Source: Nitrososphaerota archaeon | GTDB taxonomy: Archaea; Thermoproteota; Nitrososphaeria; Nitrososphaerales; CADDZS01 | Length of the DNA: 55,973 bases | Direction: 5' to 3' | Assembly: GCA_013288145.1 (NCBI GenBank) | Contig: JABDCJ010000009.1 | Location: 1-55,973 of the forward strand | Part shown: in pieces, positions 44,819-52,965 of the stretch | How the letters are laid out: each line of letters starts with the position of its first letter | Numbering within the stretch: the stretch's first letter is position 1 | Made by a program: the position numbers and the translations under genes | Notes under the pieces: generated by a model | The model's database searches: none | Told to the model about the DNA's origin: nothing | What the model saw: the letters and a program-made list of their open reading frames with translations, nothing else

Positions 44819-44900
44819 TTCCCGGTGAAGGTCAGTTTTCAAATTGTACTTATGAATTTGGAGACCGATATGCATTCCTCAAACGTCCGTCATGCAGTCT

Positions 44901-45224
44901 TCAAGCATTGTGTCGACCACGTGCCAGCTCTATTACCTTCTTGAGATCAGTCATTCCTCGGTCATCGATGTCAAAATCAGAACACACTTTGATGATTAAT
45001 CGCCTTTCGATCATCGGAGTACCAGCTCCGAAAATTTGGCGCAATCCTTCAATTAGTTCGTCCGGTTTTTCTGCAAAATTTTCTGGTTTCACTCCGAAAT
45101 TCCTCTCCAGGTGCCATAGCGTACTGCACTTGGCGCTGTCACCCATGAAACCAAACCCACTTTCCAAGCTCTCGCTTAGCTTTGTGCTTTGATTCTGTTT
45201 TGTTTCATCGTGAAACCCTAGCAT
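44901..45224 (-). CDS. Conserved hypothetical protein (107 aa)
   Basis: This is a 107-residue soluble helical protein. The central ESGFGFMGDSAKCSTLWHLE and AEKPDELIEGLRQIFGAGTP, then a C-terminal helix, recall small archaeal proteins of unknown function. No DNA-binding or catalytic motif is evident. It follows the 45240 gene by 15 bp on the same strand and may be co-transcribed with that regulator-like gene. Confidence 0.55.
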   Translation of the reverse strand: MLGFHDETKQNQSTKLSESLESGFGFMGDSAKCSTLWHLERNFGVKPENFAEKPDELIEGLRQIFGAGTPMIERRLIIKVCSDFDIDDRGMTDLKKVIELARGRHNA

Positions 45225-45239
45225 AATTTATCCAACTGA

Positions 45240-46166
45240 TTATCGAGTAATTTCGTTTTTAGTAGACTTTTTCATTTCCGTCTCGGAGAGATTTCTTCTC
45301 AGTTCATCCTCTCGTGAAGTTCGAGCCATGTCGTCAAAAAGCCAGATTAATTTTTCGGCGAGAACAGGGCTCTCTAGGTAAAATGCGAGGAAAAACGTGT
45401 CGGGGTCTTCCGGGTTGATTATTTCAATTTCTACGCTGTGGCGGTCGACAACAATAAAGCTGAATGGAATTTGGGCTTCACCCGTCTGGATATTTGGATG
45501 GTTCGAAAACTCTTCATAAGCGGAAGCTGCCCGTGGGTTCGACATTAAGTTCCCTAAGAGCTGAAGTTTGGTGGAGGATTGATTTCTATCGCTGTGCAGT
45601 ATACGTATTTTTCTGCCCAGCTTCGCCTGATTGACAGCAATCTCCGCTGTCCTAAAATCCATGTATCTAGTCGCAACAATGATCTCATGCTTCATTTTGT
45701 TAATCAACAGAGCCGTCTGCATGCTCAAACTAAGCCAATCACTGAAAATTTGATCCGGATGCAGATTAGCAATTCCCGCGGAGCACTCCAGGTCTTCTAT
45801 CAACTCTTTCGCAAGTATCTGTGCATCAATACTATTTTGAGAATCGGAAGAACTTTTTTTCTTGTTGATAAATCTGTGAAGTCGCTCACCAGTTTTACTG
45901 ATCAAGTTTTGACCCAATGAATCGATCTCGGTTCTGAATATTTCCTTACCCAAAGCTGTCTGTGAATACAAAGATCCTTTAAATTGTACCAAACCTAGTG
46001 CAACAAGTTCTTGAAGGCTCGAATGCTCTTTCGTGCTTAACGAGGTATCCTCAGTTAGTCCGTGCGCGACCGTTCCCAATATACGAACCATATCTGCGTC
46101 TGTTAGAACGGAGCTGAATCTATTTCCTAAAGGCTCCGATTTCAAAACAGACCTTATATCGGACAT
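45240..46166 (-). CDS. Putative regulator: winged-helix N-terminus with PLD-like C-terminal domain
   Basis: This is a 308-residue soluble protein. Residues about 20-80 (VLTDADMVRILGTVAHGLTE, LQELVALGLVQFKGSLYSQT) look like a winged-helix DNA-binding domain. The C-terminal half (LLINKMKHEIIVATRYMDFR, GRKIRILHSDR, FSFIVVDRHSVEIEIINPED) matches the sensor half of archaeal TrmB-like/phospholipase-D-fold regulators. No HKD catalytic motif is seen. It is divergent from 46250 and upstream of 44901. It could regulate the neighbouring catabolic genes, but that is inference. Confidence 0.55.
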   Translation of the reverse strand: MSDIRSVLKSEPLGNRFSSVLTDADMVRILGTVAHGLTEDTSLSTKEHSSLQELVALGLVQFKGSLYSQTALGKEIFRTEIDSLGQNLISKTGERLHRFINKKKSSSDSQNSIDAQILAKELIEDLECSAGIANLHPDQIFSDWLSLSMQTALLINKMKHEIIVATRYMDFRTAEIAVNQAKLGRKIRILHSDRNQSSTKLQLLGNLMSNPRAASAYEEFSNHPNIQTGEAQIPFSFIVVDRHSVEIEIINPEDPDTFFLAFYLESPVLAEKLIWLFDDMARTSREDELRRNLSETEMKKSTKNEITR

Positions 46167-46249
46167 AAGAAGTGAATTCTGAATACTGATTCTTAGGAAA
46201 TTTCACCGTTTTTTTCGAAGATACCCGGGAATTCCTGTATTTCGGCAAC

Positions 46250-46765
46250 TTGCAATTAATACCGGAAAAGGGACACTATTTTCTCCCGAAGGTCCCAGAT
46301 TTGGTTTTGGCTGCTAAAGCATCCCTTGAGATTCAACAACAGAAAGAATCTCGCTTTGAGGGAGTTCAAATTGATGAAGTTGTCAAAACACTTGACGACC
46401 TGGGATATAGCTACGAAATTGGCGGCTCTTTGAGGGGAATGAGTGGAGCCATGCACCATTTTGATATCATCTGTAAAGGGAATGTCGTTAGAATCACCAT
46501 AGATTTTCTTCCTACTCGAGATCACCCGAATCCTGAAACCGTCTTGATCCGATCTCGAGTGAAGTTCTACGATTGCTCTCCGGATCTTGGAATAATAATT
46601 TGCCTAAATGAGATCAGTGATGATCTAAAACGACTTTCTGAATTTTATAGGTTCACGATAATAGAAGCTGCGGACTCTGGTGAAGCTTGCCAAAAGCTAG
46701 CAAAATTACTGGCTGATCATTTGATCTCGTCAGACTATGGGAAGCTGCGGACGACCAACAGCTAA
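46250..46765 (+). CDS. Hypothetical protein with nuclease-like (PD-(D/E)XK-type) fold features
   Basis: This is a 171-residue protein starting TTG at 46250. The stretch GMSGAMHHFDIICKGNVVRI, then VLIRSRVKFYDCSPDLGIII, then ISDDLKRLSEFYRFTIIEA has the strand-turn-helix order of restriction-endonuclease-like folds; the HFDI Asp and a later RVK Lys are possible catalytic residues. The canonical ExK is not complete, so activity is uncertain. It is divergent from the regulator-like gene (83 bp), a layout seen in small self-contained modules. Confidence 0.5.
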   Translation: MQLIPEKGHYFLPKVPDLVLAAKASLEIQQQKESRFEGVQIDEVVKTLDDLGYSYEIGGSLRGMSGAMHHFDIICKGNVVRITIDFLPTRDHPNPETVLIRSRVKFYDCSPDLGIIICLNEISDDLKRLSEFYRFTIIEAADSGEACQKLAKLLADHLISSDYGKLRTTNS

Positions 46766-46817
46766 TCATCTTCTAAAGTACCCTATCCACTAAAAATGTA
46801 TGGATTGGGGGAAACTG

Positions 46818-47753
46818 CTAGAGGGCGAGTACTCCAATAATGAACGTCAATTGTAACAGAAAATGAACGACTCTCATCCTAGTTTTTACCTTGCGACAAA
46901 CTGTGGGATTATCGTATCCTGAAAGCAGCGGCCTCATTGTGATAGAACAGTAAACAGCCAGGCCGATTAGAATTATAGGAAACACGATATTGAGTCGCGC
47001 AAATTGGAAAAGCACAACGCCTAACGCGCTTATGATCAATGGGATCATTATCACCGTCCACACCGAATTCTTGGGACCAACGACCAATGGAAATGAGCGA
47101 ACGCCCGTTTTGGCGTCGCCCTTTAGGTCTGCAATGTCGCCAATGAGCAGGGTGACGAGAGCGAAGAGAGCGAACGAAAATGCAGCGAAGAAAATTACAG
47201 GGCTGAGACCTTGGGCAGCCACGCCTCCAGCTAGACTTATCACGGCAGCACCGGAACTTGGGACAACTGCCTTTAGTGGAAATCGCTTCTTTACATTCGT
47301 CCTAGGAATCGAATAAGAAAGACCCAATAGAAGAAAAAGAACAAAGAGAGCAACTGTTGCTGCATCGATAAACAACGCCATCAATATTGATGAAGCTATC
47401 ATAAGTATGGCGAGAATTTCCGCCTGCCGAGGTTTTACCTTGCCTGAAGCTAATGGTCGATTTGGAGAATTTATTTTGTCATCCTTTACATCAGCAATAT
47501 CGCTCAATATGTAAATCCCCAGCACAAGTAAGTACCCAGCCGGGATCAACAATACGAGAGTGCGGTAATTTGGCTCCAGCCTCGAGGCGACTAGATAAGA
47601 AACAGTTAGCGACCAAACAAAAATCGTTACTCTGATTTCTGAACGCGCAAGAAGAACAGCCGCTCGTGAAAATTCGGAGAAAGAGCCCCTCCAAGACTGA
47701 GATCCGGCAAGATTCGACTCTTGGATAGTCACTGAAGCCGGTCCCATTACCAT
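46818..47753 (-). CDS. UbiA-family prenyltransferase
   Basis: This is a 311-residue membrane enzyme with about eight hydrophobic helices. It has the two Asp-rich motifs that bind the prenyl diphosphate and Mg2+: SDIADVKDDKINSPNRPLAS (about 84-103) and GDIADLKGDAKTGVRSFPLV in the second half. UbiA enzymes attach prenyl chains, for example in archaeal ether lipid (geranylgeranylglyceryl phosphate to digeranylgeranyl) or quinone synthesis; which one cannot be decided. A TATA-like box lies about 23 nt before the ATG. It is convergent with the 46250 gene. Confidence 0.9.
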   Translation of the reverse strand: MVMGPASVTIQESNLAGSQSWRGSFSEFSRAAVLLARSEIRVTIFVWSLTVSYLVASRLEPNYRTLVLLIPAGYLLVLGIYILSDIADVKDDKINSPNRPLASGKVKPRQAEILAILMIASSILMALFIDAATVALFVLFLLLGLSYSIPRTNVKKRFPLKAVVPSSGAAVISLAGGVAAQGLSPVIFFAAFSFALFALVTLLIGDIADLKGDAKTGVRSFPLVVGPKNSVWTVIMIPLIISALGVVLFQFARLNIVFPIILIGLAVYCSITMRPLLSGYDNPTVCRKVKTRMRVVHFLLQLTFIIGVLAL

Positions 47754-47771
47754 CGTTTATTTATGAATTCT

Positions 47772-47780
47772 TATTTTAAT
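47772..47780 (-). promoter_or_regulatory. TATA-like box of the UbiA gene
   Basis: On the minus strand ATTAAAATA is centred about 23 nt before the ATG at 47753, consistent with a leaderless transcript. Confidence 0.45.
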
Positions 47781-48126
47781 TCTAAATCAATACTAATTTA
47801 GTCAAATGCCAAATGGACTGATAATATATATCAATGCCCGGATCAGACCCTCATTTTTACCGCAGCATCCGCCATAGCGCTGAAAAATACGCAAATTTGT
47901 GCAACGATTGCGTTCATAATTATACATAATTAGTTTTGTCGAACGGTGGGCTTCCCAGAGACTTCATGAAAAGACTCAACGAGTGTCTGTTTGGATCTAT
48001 TGTTGGTTCATAAATCATGAATTACTTTGAGTGACATCACTCTTTACTCCAGTGTAGGAAATTGAAGGTCGGAATGGCGACTTGGGCTCCTTGTTCTATT
48101 CTTAATGTTCACTTTTCTGAGTTGAA
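47781..48126. other. Intergenic stretch
   Basis: About 350 bp, AT-rich, with a palindromic ATAATATATAT run near 47820. No gene is supportable. Confidence 0.4.
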
Positions 48127-48297
48127 TTAAGCTACCGTATTTTCGTCCGTACGTTTCTTGATTTCGATCTTTGATTGCTCAGTCGAGGGAAGTACATCTC
48201 GTAGTCCCTCTTCAACTCCAACATTGTCCCCACTTTTGTCTTCTTCCTTCGAAGGCTTTAGCTTCTTTCTTATTCTGTAAGGGTCATTGACTGACAT
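48127..48297 (-). CDS. Small charged protein (56 aa)
   Basis: ATG at 48297 opens MSVNDPYRIRKKLKPSKEED, continuing to a Lys/Glu/Thr-rich end, with TAA at 48127. It has a strongly basic N-terminal half and an acidic middle, like small disordered archaeal proteins. It resembles the 44-aa protein at 6597 in composition and in the N-terminal YR(I/L)(R/I)K motif. A function such as nucleic-acid binding is possible but unproven. It lies in an otherwise empty interval. Confidence 0.4.
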   Translation of the reverse strand: MSVNDPYRIRKKLKPSKEEDKSGDNVGVEEGLRDVLPSTEQSKIEIKKRTDENTVA

Positions 48298-48723
48298 CCT
48301 TGCATCTTACCTCGTCTGATACTTGCCACAGGGTCCCAATTATACCTTTTTCTGGTGAATAGATTTGGATAGGATCATTTTTCGCTTTCCTCTTTCATAG
48401 TTTCCAAACGGGGCTTCCAGAGGTGGTGGAAAATGCTCTTTCGAACGTTACTTTCAAGGACACAGAAGTTAGCTGATCGAGTAAGTAATGAATGTGGGTA
48501 GATAATCTGAATAAATACAGAAATTCGAGCAGGAGGGGCTCAAAATCGAGATCACGAAAGAAATTGTTAGGGCAGTCGAATCGTCGCTTAGATCCTAAAA
48601 TTCTAGAGTTTTCTTTAACTACTCTGATACATCCTGTTATTTCCAGCTCAAAAATCTTGCATTCCAAATGCTAAAGAAAAGTAATTATCCTAGGGACTTT
48701 ACCGGGTCGAGAGTTTCAAATTC
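48298..48723. other. Intergenic stretch upstream of the FadH-like gene
   Basis: About 425 bp. A plus-strand run at roughly 48520-48597 (KFEQEGLKIEITKEIVRAVE...) is protein-like but follows a stop directly, with no start. The frame at 48395-48667 on the minus strand has no domain. A TAATTAT element near 48680 could be the FadH-like gene's promoter. Confidence 0.35.
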
Positions 48724-50805
48724 ATGACATCCGCTACTCGCTTCGAACATCTCTTCACGCCAATTTCATTGGGTCCCGTGACTCTCAAAAATAGAATTTA
48801 TGTTACGCCACATGCAACGATGTTTGCATCTGACGATAGAAACAACCTGCCCGGAGAGACTTTGGCGTACTACTGCGCCGAGCGAGCAAGGGGTGGTGCG
48901 GCTTTAGTCGAGGTTTCTCTCGCCATGGTTACCCCCGGTGGAGGTAATACAAGTACTGACGTAGACTCGCAATTCGATCCACTTTGCGTGGGGCATCCGA
49001 TGGCTCTCTCGGGTCGGTGGCCAATTCGCGGTTTCGATCCCAAGGTTGTTGAAGGCTATTCCCGACTTGCAAAGGCAGTGCACGCGCATGGAGGAAAATG
49101 CTTCGTCGAAATCCAGTCTGTTGGCACAAACCAGGCAAACTTTTCCGGAGTTTCGAAATTCCCCTGGCCGACTCATCCTATTCATACACTTCCATTCACG
49201 TCGCGTGAGCTGGACAAGAGTGAAATTGAACAGGAAATCGAGGCTTATGGCGTCGCTGCGAAGTTTGCAAAAGAAGGCGGACTGGATGGCATTGATCTTC
49301 ACGGGAGTCATGGAACTCTAATTTGCGAATTCCTTTCGGGCGCAATGAACAAGCGAAAGGATGAGTATGGCGGCTCGATCGAAAATAGGGCCAGGTTTGT
49401 CGAGCAGGTGATAAAGCGCGTCAGGGAATTTACCAAAAACGAGATAGCTGTTGCAATGCGTCTTGATGGAGATGAGCGATTTGTCGGCGGAAATACTCCA
49501 GAAGTGGCAGCAGAAATTGCAAAGCGGTTGGACGGATCGATTGACATGGTCACCGTAGATCAGGGTATTTCACCTCAACAAGAGGACTGGCAAGCCACTC
49601 CAATGTACGTGGAATCTGGATACAATCTGAGGTTAAGCTCGCCCGTGAAATCTGCTCTAACAAAGACGAAGATGGGCGTCGTTGGCAAGTACCTTGATCC
49701 CGTCTATGCCGAGAGTTTGCTCTCAAGCGGGTTGGCGGACATGGTTGCGATGACGCGGGCGCTGATAGCAGATCCCGAACTGCCAAACAAAGCCATGGAT
49801 GGGCGCCTGGAGGATATTCGACCCTGCATCGGAGTCTTGCAAGACTGCTGGGGAAGAATGATACGCGGACTGCCGATTTCGTGCACGGTAAATCCGGTGG
49901 TCAGCCGCGAAAAAGACTGGGGAATGAGCGTTGATTACAAACCGGTGGAGAAGCCCAAGAAGATCCTGGTTATCGGAGCCGGTGTTGCCGGATTGGAGCT
50001 CGCGAGGGTTGCGTCCAGTCGCGGTCACAGAGTCGTCGTCTACGAAAAATCGAAAGAGCCCGGCGGTCAGGCTCTCCTTGCTGCAAGACTTCCAGGAAGA
50101 GAAAATATCAGGGCAATAGTCAATTGGCTATTGGTCCAGATAAAAAAGCTCCATGTCGAAGTAAAGTACGGACTGGAAGTGACCTCTGAAGAGGATGTTG
50201 TTAGTTACGTTCTTCAGGAAGAAAAGCCCGACGTCGTGGTCATCGCTACGGGATCTTATCCAATTAGAACCGGATTCCAGCCATACACCTTCAACGAGGT
50301 AAGCGGGTGGAACCAGAAAAACGTGTTCACAGATTTTGATGCTTTTGACAGCAGCCTAGATCTGGGGAAAAAAGTCATTATCGGCGACACGCTCAGCTTC
50401 ATCGAGGCGCCAGGTATTGCAGAATATCTGGCCAAAAAAGGGAAAGAGGTACACATCGTTACTCCTCTAGACAATATCGGCCTGGAACTTAATCTGTTGA
50501 ATCACTGGGACCACTTGCTCCCCAGGGTGTTTGCGGCCGATGTTCAGATACACCCGTTTACCTGGATCAAGAATATTGGAGATAGAGCGGTGACTCTTTA
50601 CAATTTCTACTATCATGAGAAAGAAACTCTCATGGAAGACGTGGATAGCGTAATATTTACCACGGGGAAGTTGCAGAATGATTCGCTGTACTCTGCGTTC
50701 AAAGGCAAAGTTCCGGAATTGTACTTGATTGGCGACGCCAAGATCGGTGGCGCAAGGATCGGAAACGCCATTTATGATGGACAGAAGATCGGAAGAGAAA
50801 TTTGA
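48724..50805 (+). CDS. FadH/OYE-like NAD(P)H flavoenzyme with Fe-S site missing one Cys
   Basis: This is a 693-residue three-domain enzyme. An OYE-type FMN barrel (FTPISLGPVTLKNRIYVTPH, GLDGIDLHGSHGTLICEFLS) is followed by an iron-sulfur segment, then an FAD/NAD domain with VIGAGVAGLELARVA (about 416-430). This is the 2,4-dienoyl-CoA reductase/trimethylamine dehydrogenase layout. The cluster loop is CIGVLQDC...C (C368, C375, C387): the second Cys of the CxxCxxxC motif is Val371, so the [4Fe-4S] cluster may be lost or ligated otherwise. It reduces enoyl or similar double bonds, or demethylates amines. It is 30 bp upstream of the GNAT gene. Confidence 0.9.
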   Translation: MTSATRFEHLFTPISLGPVTLKNRIYVTPHATMFASDDRNNLPGETLAYYCAERARGGAALVEVSLAMVTPGGGNTSTDVDSQFDPLCVGHPMALSGRWPIRGFDPKVVEGYSRLAKAVHAHGGKCFVEIQSVGTNQANFSGVSKFPWPTHPIHTLPFTSRELDKSEIEQEIEAYGVAAKFAKEGGLDGIDLHGSHGTLICEFLSGAMNKRKDEYGGSIENRARFVEQVIKRVREFTKNEIAVAMRLDGDERFVGGNTPEVAAEIAKRLDGSIDMVTVDQGISPQQEDWQATPMYVESGYNLRLSSPVKSALTKTKMGVVGKYLDPVYAESLLSSGLADMVAMTRALIADPELPNKAMDGRLEDIRPCIGVLQDCWGRMIRGLPISCTVNPVVSREKDWGMSVDYKPVEKPKKILVIGAGVAGLELARVASSRGHRVVVYEKSKEPGGQALLAARLPGRENIRAIVNWLLVQIKKLHVEVKYGLEVTSEEDVVSYVLQEEKPDVVVIATGSYPIRTGFQPYTFNEVSGWNQKNVFTDFDAFDSSLDLGKKVIIGDTLSFIEAPGIAEYLAKKGKEVHIVTPLDNIGLELNLLNHWDHLLPRVFAADVQIHPFTWIKNIGDRAVTLYNFYYHEKETLMEDVDSVIFTTGKLQNDSLYSAFKGKVPELYLIGDAKIGGARIGNAIYDGQKIGREI

Positions 50806-50835
50806 AATTGGCGGAGCTTTAGTCACTCAAGTATC

Positions 50836-51327
50836 ATGATCGAAGTGAAGTCTCTCCCTCCGGAAAGATGGAGGGAGGCGAGAGAACTGCGATTGCAGGG
50901 ACTGAAGACTGATCCGGTTGCCTTTGGAAGTTCGTACGAAGAGGAGGAAAATTTCACCGAAGATGAATGGAAGAGACGAACGGGTAATGCCCTGTTCGCA
51001 ATATCAGATGATGACATACTTGTTGGGACTATAACCTATGTATTCAGTGACAGGATAAAGACAGGACACATCGCTCGAATATTTGCCGCATATGTTGATC
51101 CAAATTATCGCGGCCGTGGCGTTGGCAAAAAACTCCTTTCAACAGCTTTGAACCGGATTCAGGAGAACAAGAACATTGTGAAGGTACAGTTGATGGTGAA
51201 TATTAAACAGAATGCAGCGGTCGCCCTCTACAAGAGCCTTGGGTTTGCTATAGTCAGCGAAATGAAGAAGGAATTGAAAGTTGACGATGAATTTTATGAT
51301 GAGTACGTGATGGAAAAGATGCTCTAA
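50836..51327 (+). CDS. GNAT-family N-acetyltransferase
   Basis: This 163-residue enzyme transfers an acetyl group from acetyl-CoA to an amine. The CoA-binding strand-loop VDPNYRGRGVGKKLLSTALN (about 91-110) carries the R-G-x-G-x-G/A signature, followed by VKVQLMVNIKQNAAVALYKS, then LGFAIVSEMKKELKV. It is small and cytosolic. It follows the FadH-like gene by 30 bp and may be co-transcribed. The acceptor is unknown. Confidence 0.9.
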   Translation: MIEVKSLPPERWREARELRLQGLKTDPVAFGSSYEEEENFTEDEWKRRTGNALFAISDDDILVGTITYVFSDRIKTGHIARIFAAYVDPNYRGRGVGKKLLSTALNRIQENKNIVKVQLMVNIKQNAAVALYKSLGFAIVSEMKKELKVDDEFYDEYVMEKML

Positions 51328-51335
51328 AAACTCTG

Positions 51336-52151
51336 TCATTTAGGTGCAACCGCTATCGAAGGTTTACGCGACATTAATTCGCTCCTCTTTTTCTCCAGTC
51401 GATTTTTCGCCAGCTCACAGTATTTGCTGTCAATGTCGACTCCGATCCCGGATCTTCCTGTTTCATAACAGGCAAGGAGTGTCGTGCCGCTACCCAAAAA
51501 CGGATCCAGCACGGTATCTCCGACATAGCTGAACAATTTGATGCATCTTCGCGGCAATTCTACCGGAAATGGAGCCGGATGTCCGATCCTGTTTCTGCTT
51601 TCGCCGCTAAACGACCAGACTCCATTTGTCCATTCAAGGAATTCATTCCGCGAAATGTCTGACTTGCCCTTGTTCTCTTTGATCCACCGCTCCTTGTACA
51701 GTACCAAAATTACCTCGACCGGCGCGATGACGTAAGGTGCGGATGCGCTGAGCCATGAGCCCCAGGCTGTCCTTCGCGAAATATTTTGCTCGTTCCAGAT
51801 TATAGTCGAGTGATACTTCCAACCTACCTTCTTTGCAACTGTAGTGATGTCGGCTGAAACGCTCTGCTGCCCGCCCTTATTTTTGTCGAGCGGGATGTTA
51901 AGGCACAACCTTCCATCTTTCTTTGAAAGTTCGAAACACCGCACAAGCCAACTTTCGCTGAACGACAAGTATTCAGAATAAGGAATATTGTCGTTGTACT
52001 GACCATATTTTATGTCGACACTATACGGAGGAGAGGTAACCGTTAGGTCAATGCTTTCGCTTGCAATCTTCGCCGTCGTAAGAAAGTCGTCGTTGTAGAT
52101 GCGCAGTCCTTCAGTTTCAAAGAATGCTGATTTTGCAGAACGTTTTGCCAT
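51336..52151 (-). CDS. Orphan site-specific DNA methyltransferase (N4-cytosine/N6-adenine type)
   Basis: This 271-residue enzyme methylates an amino group of DNA bases using S-adenosylmethionine. The catalytic motif TVTSPPYSVD (SPPY at 40-43) and the AdoMet motif DPFLGSGTTLLACYE (216-224) appear in the order catalytic first, the beta-type arrangement; SPPY often marks N4-cytosine enzymes. No restriction endonuclease lies adjacent, so it is an orphan, possibly regulatory, methylase. A clear TATA box lies about 40 nt upstream of the ATG. It is convergent with the GNAT gene. Confidence 0.9.
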   Translation of the reverse strand: MAKRSAKSAFFETEGLRIYNDDFLTTAKIASESIDLTVTSPPYSVDIKYGQYNDNIPYSEYLSFSESWLVRCFELSKKDGRLCLNIPLDKNKGGQQSVSADITTVAKKVGWKYHSTIIWNEQNISRRTAWGSWLSASAPYVIAPVEVILVLYKERWIKENKGKSDISRNEFLEWTNGVWSFSGESRNRIGHPAPFPVELPRRCIKLFSYVGDTVLDPFLGSGTTLLACYETGRSGIGVDIDSKYCELAKNRLEKKRSELMSRKPSIAVAPK

Positions 52152-52186
52152 CTGAGTCAGAAATCACTCGGATAATTATTGGGAGG

Positions 52187-52194
52187 GATTTATA
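52187..52194 (-). promoter_or_regulatory. TATA box of the methyltransferase gene
   Basis: On the minus strand TATAAATC is about 40 nt before the ATG at 52151. Transcription would begin near 52165 with a leader of about 14 nt. Confidence 0.6.
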
Positions 52195-52440
52195 CATATG
52201 ATGAAACTGCTGCCATCAAGCGACTCTTTCAGTTGGCGGGCCTGATCAGCATTTTTGATCATGGGTCCGACAATAATCACAGACAGCATTTGGGTTTGAG
52301 AGGAGCTCGAAGACTACTACCTTCAAAAACGAATTTTTCCTCAATATAGCATCACTCGATACAAGGATTAGTTACTTACCTCAGATTCATAATGGAAAAT
52401 AAATCCACAACCGATCTATGATTTTGCCTTGCTCTCCAAA

Positions 52441-52866
52441 ATGGAAAACCCACTGAACAGGATGGTAGTTGAAGACCGAAAGAGGAAAAAGTACGGAAAA
52501 GCCACCGGGATTCTCTCAGCTGCCCTGGGATGCAGTCTTTTGGCGATTGCGGTCACTTCAAAGACCGCGGTGCAGGGACTCGAAAGCCTTACGAGCGGAA
52601 GAATAGCGGGCAACACCTTCTTGATCCTGGACGTCGTTGGAGCCGCATTTGCGATCCTAACTGGATTGCTGCTTTTGAGATACAAACACTTTAGCAAGGT
52701 GACGTTTTCTGCTGCTTGCGGCTTTGGGATATTTTTCGGGCTTACGCTTCCTCTTATGCAGGTATACCACTGGTCCGGGAGCCTTCTTTCGATAGTCGGG
52801 GCTGAGGGAGTACTTGCTCTCGTCCTCACGGGTGTAGTAATGGCACTCTCGGTCATTTCTTCGTAA
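52441..52866 (+). CDS. Small four-helix membrane protein
   Basis: This is a protein of about 141 residues starting at Met (MENPLNRMVVEDRKRKKYGK). A basic N-terminus is followed by hydrophobic helices: ATGILSAALGCSLLAIAVTS, NTFLILDVVGAAFAILTGLL, VTFSAACGFGIFFGLTLPLM and SIVGAEGVLALVLTGVVMAL. A TTG at 52429 would add four residues. It has no recognised family or motif. A long antisense frame covers it but lacks hydrophobic logic and is rejected. Confidence 0.65.
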   Translation: MENPLNRMVVEDRKRKKYGKATGILSAALGCSLLAIAVTSKTAVQGLESLTSGRIAGNTFLILDVVGAAFAILTGLLLLRYKHFSKVTFSAACGFGIFFGLTLPLMQVYHWSGSLLSIVGAEGVLALVLTGVVMALSVISS

Positions 52867-52935
52867 GACCATCTGTCACTGGGGGAGTTTTACTCGCATG
52901 TCGTTCGGTTGAAGAATCGGAGAGAGTCATAGTAA

Positions 52936-52942
52936 TTTATAT
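52936..52942 (+). promoter_or_regulatory. TATA box of the aldehyde dehydrogenase gene
   Basis: TTTATAT is centred about 26-27 nt before the ATG at 52966, which predicts a leaderless transcript. Confidence 0.65.
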
Positions 52943-52965
52943 TCCGTTCTTACAGACTGCCAGTC

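Noticed and set aside
52416..52856. 146-codon antisense frame opposite the four-helix membrane protein
   Set aside because: The plus-strand frame has a clear four-helix hydrophobic pattern and a promoter; the antisense one does not.
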